In this document: one piece after another, positions 8,787 to 17,100 of the stretch
Layout of the letters: each line of letters begins with the position of its first letter
Numbering within the stretch: the stretch's first letter is position 1
Assembly: GCA_945862535.1 (NCBI GenBank)
Contig: CAMAYG010000015.1
Location: 1-37,389 of the forward strand
Origin: Rickettsia typhi
GTDB taxonomy: Bacteria; Pseudomonadota; Alphaproteobacteria; Rickettsiales; UBA1997
Reading direction: 5' to 3'
DNA length: 37,389 nucleotides
The notes under the pieces: model-generated
Told to the model about the DNA's origin: nothing
Database searches by the model: none
The model's input: the letters and a program-made list of their open reading frames with translations, nothing else
Translations under genes and position numbers: made by a program

Positions 8787-9815
8787 GTGACAAAGAAAGA
8801 GCGAGAATTTTTATTGCAATTGCAAGATTTGCGAAGTGAGATAGACGAAATAGATCGTCAAATGCTAGAGCTGATTCATTCTAGGTTGGCGGTGGTTGCT
8901 AAAGTAAAAGATCTTAAGGAGAATCTTGATTCTAGTGCAATCTTTATTAAATCGGCCCGAGAGGCAGATATGATTAAAAATCTTATTGCCGAGAGCGAGA
9001 AGTTAGCCTTAAAGTCGGGGCAAAAAATTTCTAGCGATGTTATTGTTGATATTTGGCGGAAAATTATTGCCACCTCTAATTCGTTAGAGCAAAAACTTTC
9101 AATAGGATTTGCCGATAATGTAATTGATGAAGAGCTTTTAGTGCTGGTTGCGGCTCAATATTATCATTATTCTTTTGCTTTTAATCCCTACCAAAACGAC
9201 CCCTCTTTATTTTCTGCGTTAGAAGAAGGTGAATGTGATATCGCTATTGAATCTGTATGTTGTAGGCTCGATTTAAAATATCAAGATGTTAAAAATATCG
9301 ATTTATCTAACTTTATTGAAGATGATTATTATCCGTGGTGGTTAATAATGTTGCAAGGCAACATTAAGGCAAGAATTTTTTGCTATTTACCACTTTATCT
9401 CCCAAAACAACTGGCTAAATCTCGCTTTTTTTCCATTGCCAATAAACGATATGAAAAATCTGGCTCCGACGACATTTTGCTAGTCTTGACAATTAGGCGA
9501 GATATTTTTGCAACAACTAGTTTCCCTAATTTTTTACACCTAATCAACAAGATAGATAAGGTAAAATGTTATGATTTTTTTATAGATTCGGTAAATTGTT
9601 ATTTTTTTATTGCGGTGGAAGACTTGCTGTTCTTTGATTATGCTCTTGGTATTGATAGCCTTGAATCTTCGCAAAAGTGGCTAAATTTAAATGAAGACTT
9701 GCTTGATAGCGAAGCAAAAAGACAGCTGTTGCTTTATTTTAGTTCGGAATTTTTATTAAAATGCGACGATATTTTTGTTGCAGGAATAGCTCCGCAACAG
9801 ATATTAGGTGATTAG
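8787..9815 (+). CDS. Chorismate mutase (AroQ class) with unknown C-terminal domain
   Basis: 342 residues starting at GTG. Residues about 10-100 are an AroQ chorismate mutase domain: LRSEIDEIDRQMLELIHSRLAVVAKVKDLK is the long first helix with the expected Arg/Lys residues, followed by READMIKNLI and a third helix. It converts chorismate to prephenate for phenylalanine and tyrosine. The remaining 240 residues are not prephenate dehydratase or dehydrogenase that I can recognise: no TRF motif of dehydratases and no GxGxxG of dehydrogenases is seen. Long chorismate mutases with an uncharacterised C-terminal part do occur in alphaproteobacteria, and this may be a divergent one. No Shine-Dalgarno sequence is present. 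It follows recN by 73 bases and is the last + strand gene before the tRNA. Confidence 0.75.
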   Translation: MTKKEREFLLQLQDLRSEIDEIDRQMLELIHSRLAVVAKVKDLKENLDSSAIFIKSAREADMIKNLIAESEKLALKSGQKISSDVIVDIWRKIIATSNSLEQKLSIGFADNVIDEELLVLVAAQYYHYSFAFNPYQNDPSLFSALEEGECDIAIESVCCRLDLKYQDVKNIDLSNFIEDDYYPWWLIMLQGNIKARIFCYLPLYLPKQLAKSRFFSIANKRYEKSGSDDILLVLTIRRDIFATTSFPNFLHLINKIDKVKCYDFFIDSVNCYFFIAVEDLLFFDYALGIDSLESSQKWLNLNEDLLDSEAKRQLLLYFSSEFLLKCDDIFVAGIAPQQILGD

Positions 9816-10021
9816 CAGGTGATTATGATGGTATTATCTGGCATTTTTTAGCAGCAATTCCAAGGCAAGATGCTGTATTTGATTAATATGCAAGAAGGGC
9901 AGATGTTGCTGAAAGAATACTACTGAAATAATTTCCCTGAAAGAATAATCGTTAGAAAAGTTATCAGCAGAAAAAATATCTGCAGAAATATAGTGCACTA
10001 AGATTGCTCGCTAATATTGCG

Positions 10022-10045
10022 ATTAGAGATGGCTATTAGAGATGG
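10022..10045. repeat. 11-bp direct repeat at tRNA-Lys 3' end
   Basis: ATTAGAGATGG occurs at 10022-10032 and again at 10035-10045, a 13-base period, the second copy covering the encoded CCA of the minus-strand tRNA. No integrase or second distant copy is seen in the window, so an attachment site is not supported. Confidence 0.5.
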
Positions 10046-10118
10046 TGAGTGCGGTTGGAATCGAACCAACGACCACCTAATTAAAAGTCAGGTGCTCTAC
10101 CGACTGAGCTACGCACTC
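10043..10118 (-). tRNA. tRNA-Lys (UUU)
   Basis: Read on the minus strand the 76 bases form a full cloverleaf. Acceptor GAGTGCG (10112-10118) pairs with CGCACTC (10047-10053). The D arm is AGCTC..GAGC, the anticodon arm CCTGA-CTTTTAA-TTAGG carries anticodon TTT, and the T arm GTTGG-TTCGATT-CCAAC is standard. The discriminator is A and CCA is encoded (10043-10045). It lies downstream of the minus-strand HAD gene with a 76-base gap. Confidence 0.97.
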
Positions 10119-10194
10119 AAAAACGAATTGACAATTATTTTGTAAATGTTTTTTTAAAAAGCAATAGCCTTTTTTAAAATAATTAAAATAATTA

Positions 10195-10995
10195 TTAAGA
10201 AAGCTTGTTTATTAACTTTTCATAGCCACAAATAATTGGCAAATATTTGCAGAAACCTTGACTACCAGTTGTTATTTCTGTAGCTGTTTCTGCTGGAATG
10301 AACTCTGGATAATGGGCAATTTTTTTGAAATCTGCTGTAAAATTAGTGCTTTCTAGCAATGTTTGCGGTATGGTTTTCGAGATGGAGTCGAGAGTGTTGG
10401 TAAATAAAATTGGTTGCATTTTGCAATAATAAGCACATTCAATGTCGGCAATGGTATCGCCGATAAACCATATATTTTTGTTTTTAACAATTTCTGTAAA
10501 ATCTTCTATTGCCATTTTTGCTGGATGGGGGTAGGGCTTGTCGAATATTGCATCTTGAGCTCCAACAACTTTGACAAACATATTATCTAGATTAAGTGCC
10601 GAAACTTCCTTTCTTAGACTGCTACCAATTTTATTACTTACCACTAAAGATAAAATGTTTTTACGACTAAGAAGCTCTAGCAGGTCTAATGCCAGAGGTA
10701 AAAGCCTTATTCCTTTTGCATTATTTTGATATTCTCTTTTATATATTTCTCCTGCTTTTTCCCAATCTGGACCAAATATCGCAGGAAATGATTCCCGCAT
10801 TGACTTATGAACATTGTCTCGCACTTTTTCTAGCCCCCAAGGAGCTCGTTTCATCGATATCATAGTATTGTCAATGGCCTTTTGAATAATTGGCCAAGTA
10901 TCAACTAAAGTGTTGTCCCAGTCAAAGATTATCGCTGTAGGAGTTTCTAGGTCTTCAATGGCATTGATATTCTGTAAATATTTACTGTTTGTCAT
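10195..10995 (-). CDS. HAD-superfamily phosphatase (phosphoglycolate phosphatase-like)
   Basis: 266 residues with all four HAD motifs: I, AIIFDWDNTLVDTWP (nucleophile Asp in DWDNT, about residue 25); II, LVVSNK (about 125); III, the Lys in FDKPYPHP (about 155); IV, IWFIGDTIADIECA (about 175). The helical cap between motifs I and II is of the Gph type. Substrate may be phosphoglycolate or another small phosphate ester. The Trp in motif I (DWDNT rather than DLDGT) is common in alphaproteobacterial relatives. The gene is 5 bases behind the TauE-like gene and the two are probably cotranscribed. Confidence 0.85.
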   Translation of the reverse strand: MTNSKYLQNINAIEDLETPTAIIFDWDNTLVDTWPIIQKAIDNTMISMKRAPWGLEKVRDNVHKSMRESFPAIFGPDWEKAGEIYKREYQNNAKGIRLLPLALDLLELLSRKNILSLVVSNKIGSSLRKEVSALNLDNMFVKVVGAQDAIFDKPYPHPAKMAIEDFTEIVKNKNIWFIGDTIADIECAYYCKMQPILFTNTLDSISKTIPQTLLESTNFTADFKKIAHYPEFIPAETATEITTGSQGFCKYLPIICGYEKLINKLS

Positions 10996-11000
10996 TTTAA

Positions 11001-11723
11001 CTAAATAAGATTGATAATAAATTTAAAAGCCGCAAAAAGTGTTAGGTAGCCAATTAGCTTCCTAAACCATTGATTTGATATTTTTAAGTGGCAGATGTAG
11101 CCAAGTCTAATTGCAATAAATACTGGAATAATTACCCAAAAAATTTTCGCAAAAAAGTTATAATTTAGTTGATTAGAAAAATATAATTGCAACCATCTGG
11201 CAATGTTAAATATAACGAAAAAGCCTGCCATTGTTGCTCTTAGTTCGCTTTTGCTAGAGAATTTATCTTCCAAAGCATTGGCCCAAAATGGACCGCCAAT
11301 ACCAAAGGCACCTTGCGAAATTCCGCCAAAAAACATTAGCTTGTTACGAATAAAATTGTTAAAAACCAATTTTTCGAAAAATATGATTCTTATTGCTAAA
11401 AGCCCTAATGTTATAGCAAAAATCGTTGATATAATAGCCATTGGCAAGTAGCTGAAGGCAGTAACCCCAATTATTGTGCCTGTCAAAACTAAAGGAAGAG
11501 AGTTTTTAATGAATTTAAAGTTAAAAGATTTATAGCTAGTGGCAAGAATATAGCCACTAGAGCAACTGCCAATGTATAGACCCGCCATAATCATAGTTTT
11601 TACATCGGTAAAAAAACTAAGAAAGAAGTAAGCAACAAGACCTCCGCCAAAACCAACGACGCTTTCAATAAAGAAGCCGGTTGCAAAAGCTAAAGCGATG
11701 GTTATCGTTAATGGTTCGAACAT
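11001..11723 (-). CDS. TauE/SafE family membrane transporter
   Basis: 240 residues and very hydrophobic, with about seven or eight membrane segments. The N-terminal FATGFFIESVVGFGGGLVAYFFL and the second-half FGGISQGAFGIGGPFWANAL are the paired Gly-rich motifs of the TauE/SafE (formerly DUF81) family, which exports sulfite, sulfoacetate or other organic anions. The substrate is unknown here. It is the first gene of a minus-strand pair with the HAD phosphatase, divergent from the barrel protein at 11851. No Shine-Dalgarno sequence is seen upstream of the ATG. Confidence 0.85.
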   Translation of the reverse strand: MFEPLTITIALAFATGFFIESVVGFGGGLVAYFFLSFFTDVKTMIMAGLYIGSCSSGYILATSYKSFNFKFIKNSLPLVLTGTIIGVTAFSYLPMAIISTIFAITLGLLAIRIIFFEKLVFNNFIRNKLMFFGGISQGAFGIGGPFWANALEDKFSSKSELRATMAGFFVIFNIARWLQLYFSNQLNYNFFAKIFWVIIPVFIAIRLGYICHLKISNQWFRKLIGYLTLFAAFKFIINLI

Positions 11724-11811
11724 ATTTTTGTCGATTAATTTAGTCTAAATTTGATTGCTTGATATTTACAATTCCTGCTTGCTATTTATTAAATAATTTT
11801 TAAATTTTACT

Positions 11812-11839
11812 TTGAGTAATAAAATATATTGAATATAAT
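11812..11839 (+). promoter_or_regulatory. Predicted promoter of the 11851 operon
   Basis: TTGAGT (11812-11817), a 16-base spacer and a perfect TATAAT (11834-11839). The likely transcription start near 11846 leaves only about 5 bases before the first ATG at 11851, or about 95 before the ATG at 11941. Confidence 0.5.
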
Positions 11840-11850
11840 TACAACAGTCT

Positions 11851-13464
11851 ATGTTTCAAATATTAATCTCCAAACAACTGTGGCAAACAACTGTGGCACT
11901 AGAATTTAACAAACTTTTACAATCGTTAAATAAAAAATCAATGATTAATTTACCTAAACAAGTTTCGCTACAAGTTCCACCACAAGTTCCACTGCCCTCC
12001 CTTTCCCCTTTTGCCAATTCATTTTCTCTGGCATTTTCATTTTCATTTTCTCTGGCATTTTCTCTGGCATTTTCTCTGGCATTTTCTCTGGCATTTTTGT
12101 TGTTTTCAGGTTTTTTCGCAGAAACTTCTTTTGCTAGTAACGAATTAAAAAAGGCAGTCTCTGGGATTAGCTCTATGGAGCGACAGTTAAGCGGTAATGG
12201 CAGTTTTCGTGGTTCAGATGTACAGCTTACAACCATACAAAGCTTAATATATAAAGAAAAACAAAGCGACGAATCGGCTAAATATGCGAAGAGTATAAAA
12301 AATAAAGCTGTGGTGAGCAATATTAAAAGCAACAATGATAATCTAAGATCTTTCGGCGGTGTCAATTTTTACAATGTGCCAAAGCTTAAAACTAATTTTG
12401 TTGCCGAAATTCTTGCGGTAGATTCTCTTGGCAGTAACAGTCAAAAACAAGAGTTTTCAAAAATATTTGGGCATTCCCGTATTTCTAACCAACTAGATCT
12501 TGGTAATAATCTTAAAATTCATTCTCAATTGTTTTTAAATAAGCTGTCAGACGGTCTTAGCAATAGCAGATACTTTAACCATCAAACCGCTTTACTGCAA
12601 GAGCTAAATATCGGCTATTATTTGCCAAATATTCACTTTCTTTTTGGTAAAATGAATCTGGACTTCGCCACTCCTTCGATCTGGAATCGCGGAGTGACAA
12701 CTATTGATTTTGCTAAAGACTACCTGCAAATTGGCAAAATAGCTAGTAGCTCCATCTTATTTTATGGCGATGAAAAAACTATTGGCAGATATAGCCTTGG
12801 TGTAAGCTTTTTTAAAAACGACAGAAAATACCTAGACAACTCACTGTTTTACGAGATTCCTACTTCCCCAAAAGAATCGGCAAAAATTGGCGATACAAAT
12901 ATTTGGCAATCTTTTAACATTTCCGCCAATACTTTGTTTAACTTTTCTCGCCAAGAAGATAATGAAAAAAGATATCAAGAAAAATTATCTTATCATTTTT
13001 CATTCCTTAATACCGCATTAAACCATAAATACTCGACTATTGACAATACCAAGATCAGAAATCAACACTCTTGGTCGGCAACGATGAATTATCAAAAGCC
13101 AATTACTAATAATGTAATGATAGATTTTGTCACGGAGTTTGTGACTCATAATAACTACCTAGGAAACAAAGACTATAAAGCTTTGTATTTTGTTAATAAT
13201 GCAATTGTCAAGCATTATTCTGGTTGGCAGTTGTTTTTGGGTAGCAATAAGCAGAGCAAAACCCCTTTTAGTGCCAATTCTTCACGAATCAGAGATTTCG
13301 AGACTGCCGTTGGTTATCAATTTAAAAAGACCAGTTACTACGACAACCTCCTTGTGCAATTGGGTTATAATTATCAAAGGCAACACCTTAACGAAAATAA
13401 TAAAATTAATTTAGCTAAAAAAGACGGTGCTGTTTTTATGTTAAGATACAACAAAAACTTTTAA
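11851..13464 (+). CDS. Putative outer membrane beta-barrel protein with repeat-built signal peptide
   Basis: Up to 537 residues. The likely signal peptide core is about residues 54-90, made of FSLA repeats encoded by a 12-base tandem repeat, with cleavage after ETSFA. The rest is rich in alternating strands and aromatic residues (NIGYYLPNIHFLFGKMNLDF, FVTEFVTHNN, LVQLGYNYQRQHL) and ends in Phe, as barrels assembled by Bam do. I do not recognise the family. The first ATG gives an odd 50-residue leader; the ATG at 11941 (507 residues) is more natural. A 13-base duplication at 11871-11896 lies between the two starts and keeps the upstream frame open. The hisG gene begins 4 bases after the stop, so this is the head of a hisG-virB6-purL run. 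Confidence 0.7.
   Translation: MFQILISKQLWQTTVALEFNKLLQSLNKKSMINLPKQVSLQVPPQVPLPSLSPFANSFSLAFSFSFSLAFSLAFSLAFSLAFLLFSGFFAETSFASNELKKAVSGISSMERQLSGNGSFRGSDVQLTTIQSLIYKEKQSDESAKYAKSIKNKAVVSNIKSNNDNLRSFGGVNFYNVPKLKTNFVAEILAVDSLGSNSQKQEFSKIFGHSRISNQLDLGNNLKIHSQLFLNKLSDGLSNSRYFNHQTALLQELNIGYYLPNIHFLFGKMNLDFATPSIWNRGVTTIDFAKDYLQIGKIASSSILFYGDEKTIGRYSLGVSFFKNDRKYLDNSLFYEIPTSPKESAKIGDTNIWQSFNISANTLFNFSRQEDNEKRYQEKLSYHFSFLNTALNHKYSTIDNTKIRNQHSWSATMNYQKPITNNVMIDFVTEFVTHNNYLGNKDYKALYFVNNAIVKHYSGWQLFLGSNKQSKTPFSANSSRIRDFETAVGYQFKKTSYYDNLLVQLGYNYQRQHLNENNKINLAKKDGAVFMLRYNKNF
11871..11896 (+). repeat. 13-bp perfect tandem duplication inside the 11851 gene
   Basis: CAAACAACTGTGG occurs at 11871-11883 and immediately again at 11884-11896. 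Thirteen is not a multiple of three. With one copy, the frame from ATG 11851 would read CAC TAG and stop at once; with two copies it stays open into the barrel protein. Confidence 0.9.
12021..12092 (+). repeat. 12-bp tandem repeat encoding the signal-peptide core
   Basis: ATTTTCTCTGGC at 12021-12032, two half units ATTTTC (12033-12044), then four full copies (12045-12092). It encodes FSLA/FSFS tetrapeptides. All units are multiples of three, so copy-number change would alter only the length of the hydrophobic core. Confidence 0.92.
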
Positions 13465-13468
13465 CATC

Positions 13469-14122
13469 ATGACAATTAAAAACTCCTTAGTTATTGCGGT
13501 TCCAAAAGGCAGAATACTTAGCGAAGTAAAAGATCTGTTCAATGAGCTGGAGATAGAAGCTGAAAGCGACTTTTTTGCAGAAGATAGTCGTAAAATTATC
13601 TTTACAACTAATAAAGAAAAAATAAAATTGCTCAAAGTAAGAAGTTTTGATGTGGCAAATTTTGTTAAATTTGGCGGGGCAGATCTGGGAATATGTGGGA
13701 GCGATGTCCTTGCCGAATTTTCATCTTCTGAAATTTTTGTGCTTTTAAATCTAAAAATTGGCAAATGCAAAATGGTTCTTGCGGGAAAAGAGAATAATCT
13801 AGACAAAATTAACAATGCTTCTTGCATTACAATTGCAACAAAATACCCCAATATTACCAGCGAATACTTTTCCAACAAGGGAATCAGGGCGGAAATTGTT
13901 AAGCTTAATGGAGCGGTAGAAATAGCTGTGGCACTAAATTTATCAGAATATATCGTCGATATATCTAGCACAGGCAGTAGTTTGATTGCTAATAATTTAA
14001 ACCAGCTAACGGTCTTAAATAATGTTAACTCTTTGTTAATCGCTAATCGCCATTCTTTTAAAGTAAAAAATCAAGAAATCGTTGATATTGTTAATAAGCT
14101 AAGAGCGAAGTTCAATGAGTAA
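13469..14122 (+). CDS. hisG: ATP phosphoribosyltransferase, short form
   Basis: First enzyme of histidine synthesis: joins ATP and PRPP. 217 residues, the length of the short HisG form that lacks the C-terminal regulatory domain and needs HisZ for activity and control. Family motifs: AVPKGRILSEV (residues 10-20), FGGADLGICGSDVL (68-81), ATKYPNITSEYF (123-134) and the PRPP-binding DISSTGSSL (164-172). No hisZ or other his gene lies in the window. It starts 4 bases after the barrel gene stop and overlaps virB6 by 8 bases (ATGAGTAA), which suggests translational coupling. Being between an outer membrane protein and a secretion gene is an odd setting for a biosynthetic enzyme. Confidence 0.94.
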   Translation: MTIKNSLVIAVPKGRILSEVKDLFNELEIEAESDFFAEDSRKIIFTTNKEKIKLLKVRSFDVANFVKFGGADLGICGSDVLAEFSSSEIFVLLNLKIGKCKMVLAGKENNLDKINNASCITIATKYPNITSEYFSNKGIRAEIVKLNGAVEIAVALNLSEYIVDISSTGSSLIANNLNQLTVLNNVNSLLIANRHSFKVKNQEIVDIVNKLRAKFNE

Positions 14123-17100
14123 AACACTGCAATGTCATCTCGCAAAAATCCTTATTTATTTGGCGAATGCCTTGACTCACTTTCCTCGTTGCTTCAAGTT
14201 GTTTTTTGGTCGACAGCCAATCTTTTTTGTATTTTTTACCCTTCTTATTTATTCTTACAATCCTGAAGCCGTTTTTGCTGTTGAAGATAAAGGGCCAATG
14301 TCTATCGTTAACAACGATGCTGATAGTTGTATCAATGGTACCGAGTGCCAGGTTCAAAGATATTCCTCCGGCGCCAAAGAGACTCAAGCTGTGTTTTTTG
14401 GCGATAATTGGGAGGTTACTAATCCTGTTTGTATTGCTCTGGTTGCGGGGTATAAGGCAACTCAAATAGCACTTTCTACAGCCGCAGATATTGCTTGCAC
14501 TAATGCTGTTGACCCACAGCAAATTACCTGGAAGCAGGGTTTGTTAGCTGGCATAGGGCTTTCTCCGCTTGCATTTTCAGGTTTTTTTAAGCAGATTAAA
14601 GCCTGCCCCACCAATCCTGCCTGTTGTGTCGCTGCCAGTAGTTTTTTAGCATCTTTGTTCGCTATCGCTACAGCTAATGGTATTCTTTATGGAGTCTCTA
14701 AAGAGGCTTATGACAACAATGTAATATGTGGAAATAGTTGGCTAAGCTGGAGCAATCAATCTGACAATAACAATAATAAAGCCAAAACATGTCGACAAGG
14801 AGCCTACAAAGGGTCGGTTAAAAAACAACTAAGTGACTGTTTTAGTTCAGGAGCTAGCAAATTATGCGGTGATCGAGCAATTACTAATGAGAATTATCGT
14901 TCATTTATTTATGGCGGTATAGAATATGAAGATAATAGGTCATCCGATGCTTGCAAAAACCCCGAAAACTGGAGTAGTGCAGAAAAAATGGCAAAGCTGG
15001 GCTATAACAGCGAGAATCAAAGATATTATTTTACTGGGCCAGGGCAAACTCCAGTTTTCGCTTGTTATCGTTTTTATTCCTCAAATAAAAACGATGTCGA
15101 TATGCAAACGGCATATAATTGTTGCAAGAAGGCTAGTCAAAATCTAACATGCATTACTAAAATTTCAACTGCTTCATTGCCCGATTCCAGCAATGATTAC
15201 TCTTATTCAACTTGCGTAGCAGGTCAAAAGTGCAATTTGGTTGGAATTACTTATGATGTGCAAAAAAGCACAGCTTCCCCTAATCGCATCTGTGTTTCTA
15301 GCTATTCTTTATGTCCAGATAATCACCTATTGGGTGGCGGAACAGAGACAAAAAAATATAGTGGCACCACCAAGGAAGTAAGCGCTCAGACCGTAACTAA
15401 CTATTGTCAATATTTAAAACACTGCACTCTTATTCCGCCAGAGCCTTATGTAAAAGATATATCATCTCCAGACAGCTTCATATCTCAGGCTTGCAGAGAT
15501 ATGAAGGGCGACACCCAAAATAAATATCAATTTACTTTTAAGTTTGTAAGGGGTAATAATTTTTCTGCTCCTTTAGTTCAATGCTTTAAAGAGACTGCCG
15601 AAAACATATTTTTTAATCGTGCTGGCTACAGCAAATGCCGCGATGCCGAAGAAGAGTCGATAAAAGATGTTTGTAAAAGTGGCTATCAGTTTAAAAAAGG
15701 CGACCCTTTAACTAAAGATTCTGTTTTTGTTAAAATCTCCAATAGTTTCCGCGATATTGTTAAGATTATGTTAATTCTTTCTGTGGTCTTTATGGGAATT
15801 AAAATCCTCTTAGGCACTCAGCCGGAAAAAAAGTTATTGCTTTTATATGTTGCAAAAATTGGTCTAATTATTTATTTTGTTTTAGGCGATGCGTGGCAAA
15901 CGATGTTTATGAAGGGAGTTTTTGCTCTTTCGGAAACAATGACCGACATTACAATGCAAATTAGCGAAAGTACCGATCCGAAAAAATTAGATGGCTGTCA
16001 GTTTCCCCGTTTCAATTATTCAGAAGAAAGCGATATTGTTAACCCAAAATATCCACCAGGCAAAGAATATTTAAGAGTTTGGGATATCTTAGATTGTAAG
16101 CTTGCTAAAGCCATCGGCTTTGCCCCAGATGTTACGGTCCCTAATCTAATAAAAATCATTCTTCCTGCAATATTTTCTTCATTTCTTGCTGTTGGCGGAA
16201 TATTCTTTGTGGTTGCAGTGGTATTTTTTGGTTTATTGTTTTTTTCTATTGTGATTAGAGCGGCTCAAATTGTGATAACCTCAACAATTGCCATTGTTCT
16301 CTTGGTCTATATCTCGCCATTAGCTATTGTTGCTGGTTTTTTTGACAAAACCAAAGAAGCTTTTAATTCTTGGCTCTCTCAGCTGTTGGGAATGGCATTG
16401 CAACCAATGATTGTTTTTGCCTATATTGGGGTGTTTGTTACGGTTTTTGATGCCGTTGTTGTCGGTAAAGATGTTTCTTTTACTAAATCTGGCAAAGATC
16501 CTGTAAGCATTACATGTGGAGAAGTGGCAAAGAAAACAAGTATTTATTGCATGTTTAACTTTGTTGAGTTTGCCGAATCTATAAACGATTCTTCTGGTTC
16601 TTCTGGTTCAAATATTTTGGGTTTGCCAAGTTTTTGGATTTTGCAAGATGTTCTTGGCGATTCTCTTGCTAAGTCGATACAATTATTTAAATGCCTCTTA
16701 ATCCTATTCGTGTTCTTTAATGCATTTGATCACATTCCGTCTTTGGCCGTTGCACTAGTAGGTGGTGTAAAAATTAATGCTAAAAATGAAATTGACAGCA
16801 TGGGAATTGCTAAAAAAGTTGGCGGAGGGATGTTTGCCGCTGCCAAAGCTGGCTCTTTTGCAACAGGTAAAGCCTTTAAAAAAGCAGGAGATTCTTTTAG
16901 TGAAATGCGAACCCCTTTGCCAAAGAAGGGAGGTGACGACAAGAAGGATTCTCCTGACTTGAAAGGTGATGATGCCCTTATTGGAGCAGGAGAGAAAAAG
17001 CCAGAAGTTAAGCCATCGGGGCCAGAAGGCGATGGACCAGAAGAAGGCGGTGGCGGCGATGTGCCAAAAACTCCAGAAGGAGGCGGTGATGATAAAGAAG

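Noticed and set aside
10022-10118. Integration site at tRNA-Lys
   Set aside because: The 11-base repeat at the tRNA end is local; no integrase, no distant matching copy, and ordinary housekeeping genes on both sides.
11856-12365. 169-codon minus-strand open frame with ENAREN repeats
   Set aside because: It is the antisense of the FSLA-coding 12-bp repeat and the following part of the barrel gene; repeat structure alone keeps it open.
14112-14522. 136-codon minus-strand frame
   Set aside because: Shadow of the virB6 5' end; no family match and overlaps the hisG-virB6 coupling.
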